DNA of 64,000 nucleotides. Source: Arthrobacter liuii. GTDB lineage: Bacteria > Actinomycetota > Actinomycetes > Actinomycetales > Micrococcaceae. The notes below the pieces were generated by a model that saw only the letters and a program-made list of their open reading frames with translations, ran no database searches and was not told where the DNA came from. Numbering within the stretch: the stretch's first letter is position 1; the number at the start of each line of letters is the position of its first letter. Positions 35,498 through 45,590 of this stretch are shown here, piece after piece. The DNA is taken from assembly GCF_014639275.1 (NCBI RefSeq), contig NZ_BMFW01000002.1, positions 310,487-374,486 of the forward strand, read 5' to 3'. The translations under genes were made by a program, and so were the position numbers.

Positions 35498-35941
35498 ATG
35501 GTTACCATTCATGGCTCCATCGTTATACGGCGGCCTGTGGAGGAAGTCTTTGATTTTGCGGCCGACGAGAGAAACGAACCGGCCTACAACCCGCAGATGA
35601 AAAGTGTTGAGAAGATCACGCCAGGACCCGTTGGGGCTGGCACTGTCTGGCGGACCACGATTGACCAACCCGGCAGGGCGGCGTCATTCGACGTGGAGGT
35701 CATTGACTACGTCCGGCCCTTCCGGCTGGAATCCCTTACCCGAACGGGAACACTCGATATCCAGGGTGCACTGACCTTTCAGGCCATTGATGACGGAACA
35801 AGGATGGACTGGTCCTGGGACTTGAAGCCGAAAGGGCTGCTGAAGCTTGCAGCGCCCGTCTTGGCTGCGATGGGACGTCGCAATGAGCTGCGGATCTGGA
35901 ACGGATTCAAAAGACATCTTGAGCACACGGCTGGAGGATAA
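35498..35941 (+). CDS. SRPBCC-family protein
   Basis: A 147-residue START-like protein. The ATG at 35498 fits the fold, which starts TIHGSIVIRRPVEEVFDFAA and then has a conserved N-E-P-x-Y-N motif (ERNEPAYNPQMKSVEKI), long strands and a C-terminal helix. It binds a hydrophobic ligand in a cavity; the ligand is unknown. The next gene begins with an ATG directly after its TAA, with the ribosome-binding site inside this gene, so the pair is co-translated. Confidence 0.75.
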   Translation: MVTIHGSIVIRRPVEEVFDFAADERNEPAYNPQMKSVEKITPGPVGAGTVWRTTIDQPGRAASFDVEVIDYVRPFRLESLTRTGTLDIQGALTFQAIDDGTRMDWSWDLKPKGLLKLAAPVLAAMGRRNELRIWNGFKRHLEHTAGG

Positions 35942-36376
35942 ATGCCGGACCGGACAACAACCACCACCCGGAGCGGAAACGTTGGCTCCGTGGTGGTCAA
36001 CGCCTTGCTGCTTTACGGGATCAACATCTGGCCCGGGTGGCAGGTGCTGCCCTTCCTGACTTCCGACATGACCCGGGTGCTGGACCTCATCAATGCATCC
36101 CTGATCGCAGGCATCGTGGTCAACCTGGTGTTCGTCGTGATCCGTGCCCGGGCGCTCATGGCACTGGGAAACCTGGTGGTCCTCGGCATCGGCCTGGCCG
36201 CCCTGCTGCGTCTCTGGGAAGTCTTCCCCTTCGACTTCGGCACCAGTTGGTCCGGCTGGCCCCTGGTGGTGCGCGTGTTCCTGGCGCTCGGCATCGTGGG
36301 CTCGATCATCGGCGCCGTGGTGGAAATCATCAACCTGTTCCGCTCCTTGGCCGGCTTCGAGCCGCGGGCCCGATAA
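35942..36376 (+). CDS. four-helix membrane protein
   Basis: A 144-residue integral membrane protein with four predicted helices, the first after a short Thr/Arg-rich leader (LLLYGINIWPGWQVLPFL). Similar actinobacterial proteins are annotated only as hypothetical. It starts immediately after the TAA of the SRPBCC gene and uses a GGAGG at that gene's end. Confidence 0.65.
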   Translation: MPDRTTTTTRSGNVGSVVVNALLLYGINIWPGWQVLPFLTSDMTRVLDLINASLIAGIVVNLVFVVIRARALMALGNLVVLGIGLAALLRLWEVFPFDFGTSWSGWPLVVRVFLALGIVGSIIGAVVEIINLFRSLAGFEPRAR

Positions 36377-36385
36377 TTCGACCCA

Positions 36386-37126
36386 TCAGTCGAAGTGCGT
36401 GATGACGTTGGGATCCTTGCCCACGGACGCAACCAACATTGCCGCGACCTCCCGCAGCTTGCGGTTGCGCGTATTGGAGGCACTCCGCAGGATCCGCACG
36501 GCAGTGTCCTGGTTGCACTGGTTCTGTGCCATGATGATGCCGGTTGCCAGGTCGATGATGGTCCTGGACTCCAACGCCGCGGCCAGGTTTTCGCGGTCTT
36601 CCCGCAGTTGGGCAATGCGCACGGCTAGGCGCAGCGCCTTCGAGGCCTGACCGGCGTGCGCTTCCGCCCTCTGGATGGCCTCGGCGCTGAACGCGTGGGT
36701 CTGCGCCGCGTACAGGTTCAGCGCCGCGCTTGCTTCGCCCTCCAGCGGAAGAGGAACGGAGAGAATCGAGCGGATCCCTTCTGACCAGGCAGTGGAACAG
36801 TAGTGGGGCCAGCGGCTTTCATCGTGCAGCGTGGGGATGTAGACGGTGGCAATGTCCCTGAGTGCGGTCAGGCACGGGCCGTCGCCGTAGGCGTACTGCA
36901 ACTCGTCCATGGCCTTGACTCGGGGGTGGCTGGTGGCGACAGTTGCCGGTCTCTTCTTCCGCACCATGGTCACACCACAGAGCAACCTGCTGTGGACCGA
37001 GAGCGCTGCCGCGGAGAAAGTCACCAGTTCGTGGAGGAGTTCGGCCATGTCCGGGCTTTTCAGGACAAGGTCCTGGAGGTGCTCCACGATTCCTTCCTGG
37101 CGCGGAGCTCCGGGTTTCTCCTCCAT
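36386..37126 (-). CDS. GAF-ANTAR RNA-binding antiterminator
   Basis: A 246-residue regulator. The GAF domain (about 10-165) keeps AYGDGPCLTALRDIATVYIP and ILSVPLPLEGEASAALNLYA. The ANTAR domain (about 178-238) reads RTIIDLATGIIMAQNQCNQD, then RILRSASNTRNRKLREVAAM, very close to the copy at 23.1 kb. GGGGGAAG precedes the ATG. It is convergent with the membrane-protein gene ending at 36376, with only 9 bases between them. Confidence 0.88.
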   Translation of the reverse strand: MEEKPGAPRQEGIVEHLQDLVLKSPDMAELLHELVTFSAAALSVHSRLLCGVTMVRKKRPATVATSHPRVKAMDELQYAYGDGPCLTALRDIATVYIPTLHDESRWPHYCSTAWSEGIRSILSVPLPLEGEASAALNLYAAQTHAFSAEAIQRAEAHAGQASKALRLAVRIAQLREDRENLAAALESRTIIDLATGIIMAQNQCNQDTAVRILRSASNTRNRKLREVAAMLVASVGKDPNVITHFD

Positions 37127-37249
37127 GCGGCATCTTCCCCCAATGTGCTGATTACGGAAATCTTAGGATGCAGGGCCGCGGAGGAACCCCCGCACCGGGC
37201 CCCCTTTCCAATGCAGGGGGCCAAACCCGCGGGCCATAGGATAAATCCG

Positions 37250-38467
37250 ATGACTTCCCCGGATGACCCCGAGCCCTTCAGCCTGCGCAGTATTGCAGTG
37301 GCCGCTTTCGGCCCCACCCTGCTTTTCGGTATCGGGCAGGGCGCTATCCTTCCGGTGGTGGCCTTGTCCGCCCGGGAACTGGGGGCCTCGGTGGCGGTGG
37401 CAGCCCTGATCGTCACCCTGATCGGCCTGGGTTCCTGGTTCTTCAACCTGCCGGCATCCCTGGTGACCCTGCGTTTCGGCGAACGCTGGTCCATCGTGGG
37501 CGCCGCCCTCGCTGCCGGCCTCGCCCTGGCGGCCGCCGCCACCTCAGCCCTGGCCCCGAACGGACTGTGGCTGCTCGCCGCGGCGATGGCCGTCGTCGGG
37601 ATGTCAGGAGCGGTATTTGGCCTTGCACGCCAGAAGTACCTCACGGAGGCGGTCCCCGTGGGGTTCCGCGCCCGGGCGCTGTCCACGCTGGGCGGCGTGA
37701 ACCGGATTGGCGTGTTCATCGGCCCGTTCGCTGGGGCAGGGGTGATGCAGTTCTTCGGCATCGCCGGCGCCTACTGGGTGGGTGTGGTGGCCATGGCGGC
37801 CGCCGCGCTGCTGTCCCTCACCATCCCGGACCTTACGACGCCGGATATCCCCGTGGGCGGGGACGCGGGCCCCCAGCCCACGCTGCGCAGCGTCGCGGTC
37901 TCGCACGCGGGCGTGTTCCTGTCGCTGGGCATGGGCATCCTGCTGCTCAGCGCGCTGCGGTCCTCCCGCCAGGTGGTGATCCCGCTCTGGTCCGACCACC
38001 TGGGCATGGACGCCACGTCCGCATCCCTTATCTACGGGCTGTCCGGCGCGATCGACATGCTGGTGTTCTATCCCGCCGGACGGCTGATGGACCGCAAGGG
38101 ACGGCTGTGGGTGGCGGTTCCATCGACGCTGATCATGGGCTCCGCGCTGCTCCTGATTCCGCTCACCGGGTCCTTCGTGGGACTGCTGCTGGCCGCGCTG
38201 CTGATCGGCTTCGGCAACGGCATCAGTTCCGGACTGGTGATGACCCTCGGTGCCGACTTCTCGCCGGACCGCGGCCGCGGCCAGTTCCTGGGCCTCTGGC
38301 GGTTCATGGCGGACGCCGGGTCCACCGGAGGCCCCGTCATCCTCTCCGCGGTGACGGCGCTGGCCTCCCTGGGCCCGGGGATCTCAGCCACGGGCATCCT
38401 GGGGTTCGCGGCGGCGGCCGTGTTCGCCGTCGTGATTCCCCGCCTGAAGCACCGGCGCAACTACTGA
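37250..38467 (+). CDS. MFS transporter
   Basis: A 405-residue, 12-helix MFS protein. The ATG at 37250 is chosen because it starts just before the first helix (FGPTLLFGIGQGAILPVVAL); an ATG at 37212 is possible. Charged loop motifs include RFGERWSIVGAAL in the first half and GRLMDRKGRLWVAVPST in the second half, with SSGLVMTLGADFSPDRGRGQ late in the protein. This group resembles small-molecule exporters; the substrate is unknown. Confidence 0.8.
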   Translation: MTSPDDPEPFSLRSIAVAAFGPTLLFGIGQGAILPVVALSARELGASVAVAALIVTLIGLGSWFFNLPASLVTLRFGERWSIVGAALAAGLALAAAATSALAPNGLWLLAAAMAVVGMSGAVFGLARQKYLTEAVPVGFRARALSTLGGVNRIGVFIGPFAGAGVMQFFGIAGAYWVGVVAMAAAALLSLTIPDLTTPDIPVGGDAGPQPTLRSVAVSHAGVFLSLGMGILLLSALRSSRQVVIPLWSDHLGMDATSASLIYGLSGAIDMLVFYPAGRLMDRKGRLWVAVPSTLIMGSALLLIPLTGSFVGLLLAALLIGFGNGISSGLVMTLGADFSPDRGRGQFLGLWRFMADAGSTGGPVILSAVTALASLGPGISATGILGFAAAAVFAVVIPRLKHRRNY

Positions 38468-38523
38468 CCGTGTTTGCGGGACGTTTTGGTGGGTAGCGCG
38501 CCTTGCGAGGATATTCTCGACAC

Positions 38524-39225
38524 ATGAGGGATCCCGGCGCCGACGCCCGCATCAGCCCGCTGCAGAAGGCCGTGTGGTGGGCGCAGGACTATGTGTACGC
38601 CGCGGGCTGGCAGGTCCGCGGCTTCCTGTCGCGCGTGCAGCCGGCGTCCTTCCGCAATGGGACCCGCGCTCCCGTGGTGATCATTCCTGGCGTGTACGAA
38701 AACTGGCAGTTCATGATGCCGCTCATCCAGGCCATCCACGACGCCGGCCATCCCGTCCACGTGGTCACGGTGCTCCAGCGCAACAAACTGAAGGTTCCGG
38801 ACGCTGCCAAGCTGGTGGCCCAGCACCTCGAAGAGGCGGGCCTGCGCGATGCCATCCTGGTGGCGCACAGCAAGGGCGGGCTGATCGGTAAATACACCAT
38901 GCTGTCCCTTGATCCCGAGCACCGGATCGAGCGGATGATTGCCGTGTGCGCACCGTTTTCCGGCTCGCGCTACGCCCGGTACATGCTGCTGCCCAGCCTG
39001 CGGATCTTCTCTCCGCGGAACGCCCTGACCCTCCAGATGTCCCGCGAGCTGGCCATCAACAGCCGCATCACGTCCATCTATGGGCCGTTCGATCCGCACA
39101 TTCCCGAAGGGAGCGTCCTGCCCGGGGCCACCAACATCGAACTGCCGGCGGCGGGGCACTTCAAGATCCTTGGCGATCCCGCGACTGCCCGGCTCATTGT
39201 GGAGCAGCTGAACCTTCCGGCCTGA
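38524..39225 (+). CDS. alpha/beta-hydrolase, lipase-like
   Basis: A 233-residue serine hydrolase. VVIIPGVYENWQFMMPL is the oxyanion strand-turn, ILVAHSKGGLIGKYTML holds the nucleophile Ser in the G/H-x-S-x-G elbow, FDPHIPEG may supply the acid, and LPAAGHFKILGD supplies the catalytic His. No signal peptide is visible. Similar proteins are annotated as esterases or lipases. GAGG lies 13 bases before the ATG. Confidence 0.8.
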   Translation: MRDPGADARISPLQKAVWWAQDYVYAAGWQVRGFLSRVQPASFRNGTRAPVVIIPGVYENWQFMMPLIQAIHDAGHPVHVVTVLQRNKLKVPDAAKLVAQHLEEAGLRDAILVAHSKGGLIGKYTMLSLDPEHRIERMIAVCAPFSGSRYARYMLLPSLRIFSPRNALTLQMSRELAINSRITSIYGPFDPHIPEGSVLPGATNIELPAAGHFKILGDPATARLIVEQLNLPA

Positions 39226-39247
39226 CGTTGTCCGTCCCTAAACGCCA

Positions 39248-39288
39248 AAGCCCCCCGCTAAGCCGTGGTGGGCGTTGCGGGGGGACTT
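39248..39288. terminator. bidirectional hairpin terminator
   Basis: CCCCCCGC (39251-39258) and GCGGGGGG (39277-39284) form an 8-bp stem, flanked by AAG and CTT with one bulged base. It lies between the convergent hydrolase and ABC transporter genes. Confidence 0.75.
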
Positions 39289-39310
39289 AACCAATTTGTC
39301 CGGGGCGTTC

Positions 39311-40411
39311 TCAGCCGTCGGCACCCGCCGGCGTCGTCGTGGCCGCGTAGCCCTCAAGCTTCAACGCCGCCTGGGCGTACTTCTGGTCGAACGTGTCGGC
39401 GATGTTGACCTTGGACGTGTCCACTCCAATGGTCTTCTCCTCATCAAAGACCGTCTTGGGGCCGCCCGCGGGCATGATGCCATCCGGGAGGAACTGACCC
39501 TTGTCCTGGTCCAGTGCCTTGACGTAGTCGTCCTTGCTGATGGTGCTGTTCTGGACAAAGGCCGGCGGTAGCTTGTCCGCAATCTCCTGCGCCGAGTGGG
39601 TGCTGATCCAGTGCATGGTGTCCACCAGCGCGTCCACCACCTTCTGCACTTCATCCTGGTGGCTGTTCACCCAGGCCGTCTGGGCGAGCAGGCCGGCAGA
39701 CGGCAGGGTGCTGCCCAGGGCCGACTTGGCGCCATCCGCCGAGGCGAGGTCAATGGCCGGGACCGCCAGGTTCTTGGATTCCAGCGCGCCCACCGTTGGC
39801 TGGGTGGTCATTACGCAGTCGGCCGAGCCGCGCTGGATGGCGGCGATGGCGGTGGCGCCGGCGCCCACGGCGATCGTGTGGTAATCGTTCTTGGACAGCC
39901 CGGCCTTGGACGCGATGAACTGGGTGAGCTCATCCGTGCCTGAGCCGAGGTCCGTCACGCCGACCGTCTTGCCCTTGAGATCGGCACCGGAGTGGACGTT
40001 GGCGTTGGGGCTGCACATGATGCGCTCGCCCGGTGCGCCGGAGAGCTGGATGAGGTTGGTGACATTCTTGCCTTTGGCCTGGAAATCCACGGTGTGGATG
40101 TACCACGCCCCGGCCATGTCCACCTGACCGGACGCCATGGCTTCCTCGGCCCCGACGCCGCCCTGCTGCTCGGTGGAGAGTTCCATCTTGACCCCGTACT
40201 TCTCGTAGTAGCCCAGCTGTTGCGCCAGCTGGTACGGAAGGTAGATCTGCTTGTCGATGCCGCCCACCATCATCTTCACGGTGGGCATTGAGCTGGTGTC
40301 CGCGGCAGCACTGCCGCTGGCTGCGGGGGTGGAGCTGTTGCCGCACGCTGCGAGGCTGAGGGCAACGACGCCGGCAGTTGCGGCGGCAAGGACGGGGCGC
40401 TTCATCATCAT
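39311..40411 (-). CDS. ABC transporter substrate-binding lipoprotein (NitT/TauT type)
   Basis: A 366-residue lipoprotein. The ATG at 40411 starts MMMKRPVLAAATAGVVALSL, leading to the lipobox LSLAAC, with AGGAAG upstream. The periplasmic-binding fold of the nitrate/sulfonate/taurine group shows in IYLPYQLAQQLGYYEKYGVK, then GAEEAMASGQVDMAGAWY and GKTVGVTDLGSGTDELT. It delivers a small ligand to the permease and ATPase encoded upstream. The family imports sulfonates, taurine, nitrate, cyanate or pyrimidines; which applies is not visible. Confidence 0.88.
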   Translation of the reverse strand: MMMKRPVLAAATAGVVALSLAACGNSSTPAASGSAAADTSSMPTVKMMVGGIDKQIYLPYQLAQQLGYYEKYGVKMELSTEQQGGVGAEEAMASGQVDMAGAWYIHTVDFQAKGKNVTNLIQLSGAPGERIMCSPNANVHSGADLKGKTVGVTDLGSGTDELTQFIASKAGLSKNDYHTIAVGAGATAIAAIQRGSADCVMTTQPTVGALESKNLAVPAIDLASADGAKSALGSTLPSAGLLAQTAWVNSHQDEVQKVVDALVDTMHWISTHSAQEIADKLPPAFVQNSTISKDDYVKALDQDKGQFLPDGIMPAGGPKTVFDEEKTIGVDTSKVNIADTFDQKYAQAALKLEGYAATTTPAGADG

Positions 40412-40488
40412 TGTTTTACGCTTCCTTTGGTTCGTCCCGGGTGGGACATGGTTGTGGGTGTTACGGGTGGAAAAGCTGGTTGGCCGGC

Positions 40489-41369
40489 TCAGATTGCCTG
40501 GGCCTCGGACCGGTTTGGCGGGCGCCACTTGAGGAGCCTGTGCTCCAGCAGGTTGATCAAGGACTCAGCAAAGAGCGTGACGACGGCGATGATCACCATG
40601 CAGGCGAAGACCGTATTGGGGTCGAACGTTCCCTGCGCCTGGCTGATGATCAAGCCGATTCCCTTCTGCGCTCCAAGCACCTCGGCCACGAGGGCGCCGA
40701 TGATCGCGAAGCCGAACGCCGTGTGAAGGCTCGCGATGATCCACGTCATGGCTGACGGGATGGTCACGTGCATCGCCACCTGGTACGGCGAAGCCCCGAG
40801 CACCCGGACGTTCGCCACCAGGTTCTGGTCCACCTCGCGGACGCCCTGGAACGCGTTGAAGAACACGACGAAGAAGACCAGCACGGCTGCGAGCAGGATC
40901 TTGGGGAAGACCCCCAAGCCGAATGCAACGATGAAGATGGAGCCCAAGACTATGCGCGGAATCGAATTCACGATCCGGATGTAGGGCCCGACGACGGCCG
41001 ACAGGTATTTATTGGAGCCCAGCAGGATGCCGAGCACCACGCCCACGAGCGTTCCGAGCAGGAAGCCCAGGAACGCTTCCTGCGCCGTGACTCCCAGGTT
41101 CTCCCAGATGGTCCCGAAGGCCGTCCCTTCCGTGAAGAGCTTGACCAGGCTGTCCCAGATCTCCGATGGCTGGCCGAAAAAGAACTTATCCACCCATCCC
41201 ACGGCGGTGAACCACTGCCAGCCGCCCACGACGGCGACTGCCAGGACGATCCGGCCGATCCAGATGGACGTGGAGCGGCGCCGGGCCTTGATCCGGCCTG
41301 CGTTCTTTACAGCTGTTTCTGTGTCCACTGGCTTCTCGCTTTGGCGGGTTTCACTGTGGGTAAGGGCCG

Positions 41370-41373
<4 letters not shown>
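40489..41373 (-). CDS. ABC transporter permease (SsuC/TauC type)
   Basis: A 294-residue inner-membrane permease with about six helices. The ATPase-contacting EAA loop appears near VLGASPYQVAMHVTIPSAMT. The N-terminal 35 residues are hydrophilic. The ATG overlaps the ATPase stop (ATGA). The gene lies 77 bp before the binding-protein gene, so one operon runs ATPase-permease-binding protein. Confidence 0.88.
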
Positions 41374-42224
<851 letters not shown>

Positions 42225-42426
42225 TGCAAGACCTCGCTGTCTTCTGTTTATGAAGTTCGTTCGTGATGGAGATCACGGGAACTGTGTGAAGCTTAGGAAG
42301 TGATCAATCCGGCCAGAAAGACTTCCGTAAGATGTGTGCTTTAGCCGCAAAAGTGCACGTTTTGTGCGTTTTCTGCTCCCCGGCAAAACTCGTGCAGCCG
42401 GGCACCCGGTGAAGCTGGGATCGGTG
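42225..42426. promoter_or_regulatory. divergent promoter region, ABC operon and two-component system
   Basis: A 202-bp gap. It contains AT-rich, Lys/Phe-poor sequence with repeated GTTTT/AAAAG elements (about 42351-42375: AAAAGTGCACGTTTTGTGCG and CGTTTTCTGC) that could be response-regulator sites. No canonical promoter can be named with confidence. Confidence 0.35.
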
Positions 42427-44046
42427 ATGCAGCGGCTCCGGGGCCGCCACCGGTTTTCAACGCTGACCGCCCAGATCCTCCTGGCCTCGCTGTCGCTGCT
42501 GGTCTTCACGGTGGCCCTGGGCGGGTTCCTCTTTTCGATGATCAGCAACCAGACCCTGGACCAGCAGTACCAGCTGCGAGCCTTGGGCATCGCGACCACC
42601 GCGGCGCAGATGTCCGAGGTCCGCTCCGCCCTGGCGGCCGGGGACCCAGGCCATGTCATCGATGGAATCGCCCATCAGGTCATGGCCGCTGCCCAGCCTG
42701 ACTATGTTGTGGTCAGCGACAAGGAAGGCATGCGGTTCTCCCACCCGGACCCGGCGTTGATCGGCCGGCGGCTGGAGGAGCCGGTGGCCGTCCTGGACGG
42801 CCAGACCCACGTAGGCTTCGACCCCGGAAGCCTTGGCCGGTCCGCCAACGCCAAGGCCCCCATCTTCGGGGCTGACGGTTCCGTGATTGGCCAGGTGTCG
42901 GTGGGAATCGAGGACACCGAGGTGCTGAGCAACCAGATGCAGAACATCTGGCTGATTACCGGGTTTTCCGTGCTGGTCCTGGCCCTGGGCGTGGTCGGTT
43001 CGCTGCTCCTGTCCCGCCGGATTAAACGTGTCACCTTCGACCTGGAGCCGGCCGAGATTGCCTCCCTGCTGCAGGAACGGGAGGCGCTGCTGCACGGAAT
43101 CCGGGAGGCCGTCGTCGGACTCGATGACCGCGGCAAGGTGACAGTGATCAACGAGGAAGCGCGGCGCCTCCTCCACCTGGAAGGGGAAGTTTTGGGGCGG
43201 CCCATTGCCGAACTGCTGCCGCACGGCCGGCTGCGGGACCTGCTCGCCGGCCGGCTCCCGGGAGCCGACCAGGTGGCGCTGACCGACGACGCCCTGCTGG
43301 TTGTCAACCGGATGCCCGTGTCCACGGCGGGCCGCAGCATTGGATCCGTAGTCACCCTGCGGGACCGCACGGAAATTGAAAGCCTGGTGCGCGACCTGCA
43401 CTCCATCCAAGGCCTGATGGAGGCGATGCGTGCCCTGGAACACGAATACGCCAACCGGCTGCACATCGTTGACGGCCTGCTGGAGATGGGGGACCTGGAG
43501 CAGGCCAAGAGGTATGTCTCCCAGGTGTCCGCCATGTCCAGGTCGCTCGGTGAACGGCTGCGGGCCACGATTGCCCCGCCGGAACTGGCTGCATTGGTGC
43601 TGGCCAAAGTAGCGGTTGCCGCCGAGCAGGACGTGCAGATGGAGGTGACCGCGGACTCCCGGTTGGACCATCCCGAGGTGGACCACACCGAATTGGTGAC
43701 CATCGTGGGCAACCTCCTGGACAACGCCGTGGACGCGCTCGCCAATACGCCGCGGCCGCGCATTGTCACGGTACAGTTCGACGACGCGGACGGTGTCTTC
43801 ATCGCCGTCCGGGACAACGGGCCAGGCGTCCCGGCGGACAAGATCGACCAGGTGATGGTGGACGGCTACTCCACGAAGGACCCGCGGCCGGGTATGCGGC
43901 GCGGGATCGGGCTGGCCCTGGTGAGCCGGATTGTGCGCAGGGCAGGCGGAACGCTGGATGTGTTCCCGGGGCCCGGCGGTAACTTTGAGGTATGGCTGCC
44001 GGCAACGGCGCAGGCAGCGGTTGAAGACAGGAGCGTAGGCGTTTGA
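42427..44046 (+). CDS. CitA/DcuS-like sensor histidine kinase
   Basis: A 539-residue membrane kinase. Two helices (about 15-38 and 175-198) flank an extracellular PASC-type sensor domain (PDYVVVSDKEGMRFSHPDPA). A cytoplasmic PAS domain (about 215-310) and the kinase core follow. The phosphoacceptor is His339 in LEHEYANRLHIVDG, the N box is VTIVGNLLDNAVDAL and the G box is VRDNGPGVP. This family senses C4-dicarboxylates, citrate or related carboxylates. The ATG at 42427 is preferred; GTGs at 42424 and 42409 are possible. It overlaps the response-regulator gene. Confidence 0.85.
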   Translation: MQRLRGRHRFSTLTAQILLASLSLLVFTVALGGFLFSMISNQTLDQQYQLRALGIATTAAQMSEVRSALAAGDPGHVIDGIAHQVMAAAQPDYVVVSDKEGMRFSHPDPALIGRRLEEPVAVLDGQTHVGFDPGSLGRSANAKAPIFGADGSVIGQVSVGIEDTEVLSNQMQNIWLITGFSVLVLALGVVGSLLLSRRIKRVTFDLEPAEIASLLQEREALLHGIREAVVGLDDRGKVTVINEEARRLLHLEGEVLGRPIAELLPHGRLRDLLAGRLPGADQVALTDDALLVVNRMPVSTAGRSIGSVVTLRDRTEIESLVRDLHSIQGLMEAMRALEHEYANRLHIVDGLLEMGDLEQAKRYVSQVSAMSRSLGERLRATIAPPELAALVLAKVAVAAEQDVQMEVTADSRLDHPEVDHTELVTIVGNLLDNAVDALANTPRPRIVTVQFDDADGVFIAVRDNGPGVPADKIDQVMVDGYSTKDPRPGMRRGIGLALVSRIVRRAGGTLDVFPGPGGNFEVWLPATAQAAVEDRSVGV

Positions 44047-44711
44047 TCAAGACGCTGGTCGTGGACGACGATTTCCGGGTCGCGGGCATCCATGCAGCCC
44101 GGGTTGCCCGGGTGGACGGGTTCGAATGCGTCGGCCAGGTGTACAGCGCGGCTGCCGCGCGCGAGGCCATTGCGCGGCTGGACCCGGACCTGCTCCTGCT
44201 GGACATCCATCTGCCGGACGAGGACGGACTGTCCCTCCTGCGGTCGTTGCAGGCCGCCGGAACGCAGGTTGACTGCATCGTGATCACAGCCGCCCAGGAC
44301 CTGGCCACCGTCAAGTCCGCGATGACCAGCGGAGCCGTGTACTACCTGGTCAAACCCTTTGGCTTCGACCGGCTCCGAACGCAGCTGGAGGCCTACCGGA
44401 GGTGGCGGGAGGAGCTGGAGTCGGTATCCCTGGCAAACCAGGCAACCATTGACAATTTGTACAAGGCGCGGCTGGCAGGGATCAAGGCAGCAGCCCCGGC
44501 ACCGCGCCTGCAACCCACCATGCAGAAAGTGTTCGACGCCGTCCGGGCAGCCCGCGGCCTGGTCAACGCTGCGCAAATCGCCGAGCAGCTTGGGGTCAGC
44601 AGGCCCACAGCGCAACGGTACTTGAGCACCCTGGAACGCAAGGGACTCCTGGTCCTGGACCTCACTTATGGCAGCACCGGACGGCCGCTGAACTCCTACA
44701 CCATTTCCTAG
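44043..44711 (+). CDS. CitB/DcuR-like response regulator
   Basis: A 222-residue regulator. The receiver domain has the acidic pair Asp9/Asp10, the phosphorylation site Asp54 (LLLLDIHLPDEDG) and the conserved Lys in YYLVKPFGF. The C-terminal part is a helix-turn-helix (NAAQIAEQLGVSRPTAQRYL). It starts at TTG 44043, overlapping the kinase stop as TTGA, so the pair is translationally coupled. The divergent ABC operon is a plausible target. Confidence 0.88.
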   Translation: MIKTLVVDDDFRVAGIHAARVARVDGFECVGQVYSAAAAREAIARLDPDLLLLDIHLPDEDGLSLLRSLQAAGTQVDCIVITAAQDLATVKSAMTSGAVYYLVKPFGFDRLRTQLEAYRRWREELESVSLANQATIDNLYKARLAGIKAAAPAPRLQPTMQKVFDAVRAARGLVNAAQIAEQLGVSRPTAQRYLSTLERKGLLVLDLTYGSTGRPLNSYTIS

Positions 44712-44931
44712 CGTTTCCCTGGATACCGCCCCCTGCTGCCGGCCGTGTCGGATTCCGGATGAAAGAGCAGGTCAGGCCCCGGTTGGACTTTCAATCCCCG
44801 CCGACGCGCAGCAACGTTTTTCGCCCCTGGTGTTCGGGCAAGGCAATTCGCGAGTCGAAGGCGGAGGCCGACGTCGTCCATTCGCCTGCGCGTCCCGCCC
44901 CCGGCATCCGGGCGGTCCGTACACTGGCACC

Positions 44932-45305
44932 ATGTCATGCCGTATCAGCGAACTGGTCCTGAACTGCGCCGACCCCGAACTGCTCGCGCGGTTCTGGCGT
45001 GGCGTCCTTGGTTATGTGGAGCCTGACCGGGAGGACGGGGCGATTGAGATCGGGCCGCCGGCCGGCTTCGGCGGGCTGCAGCCCACTATCTTCCTGAGCC
45101 CGAGCAGCAATCCGCGGGTGGGGAGGCTCCCGCTGCACATCGACGTCAACCCGGTGGACCGGGACCAGGACGCCGAGCTGGAACGGTTGCTGGCCCTGGA
45201 GCGCGGCGGGCCGACGTCGGGCAGACCGGCGAGGAGCAATGGCACGTCCTGCAGGACCCCGAAGGAAACGAGTTCTGCCTCCTGCGCAAGCGGCTCGATC
45301 CCTGA
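44932..45305 (+). pseudogene. VOC/glyoxalase-family gene with a one-base frameshift
   Basis: The frame from ATG 44932 reads as a normal VOC protein up to ELERLLAL (MSCRISELVLNCADPELLAR at the start, LPLHIDVNP inside) and then turns into unrelated residues. Adding one G to the short G run at 45198-45199 restores GARRADVGQTGEEQWHVLQD, then PEGNEFCLLRKRLDP and a stop at 45303-45305. That is the expected C-terminus of this family. A TACACT box 16-20 bases before the ATG suggests a leaderless transcript. The lesion may be a real mutation or a sequencing error. Confidence 0.8.
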
Positions 45306-45381
45306 GATGAGAAACCTGGCGGCGCCCACTTCAAGACGCCGGCCAGGCACCTTCAACTATTCAGTGCCCGCCTCAAGCTAG

Positions 45382-45590
45382 GGCCCCCTAATCCTCAAGG
45401 TTCAATCAAGACATGCCCAAGAAAGCCCTGGCTGTGCTAAGCCCGGACCCGCCTCGCGAATCTTAGCGCCCGGCAGCCTTTCCTGCCGTGCGTGGCGGGC
45501 ATAGGGTTTGGAGACAGCCAGTTATCAAGCAGCAGGTGAACGGGCCGCATGATGTCCTGCACGATTTGCAGGGACTGGAAGAGGCGCACC
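45382..45590. other. intergenic region
   Basis: About 210 bases between two frameshifted genes. I see no gene, strong hairpin or repeat in it. Confidence 0.4.

Noticed and set aside
44712..44931. Possible small gene between the response regulator and the VOC gene
   Set aside because: Only short frames without ribosome-binding sites; the interval reads as a promoter region.
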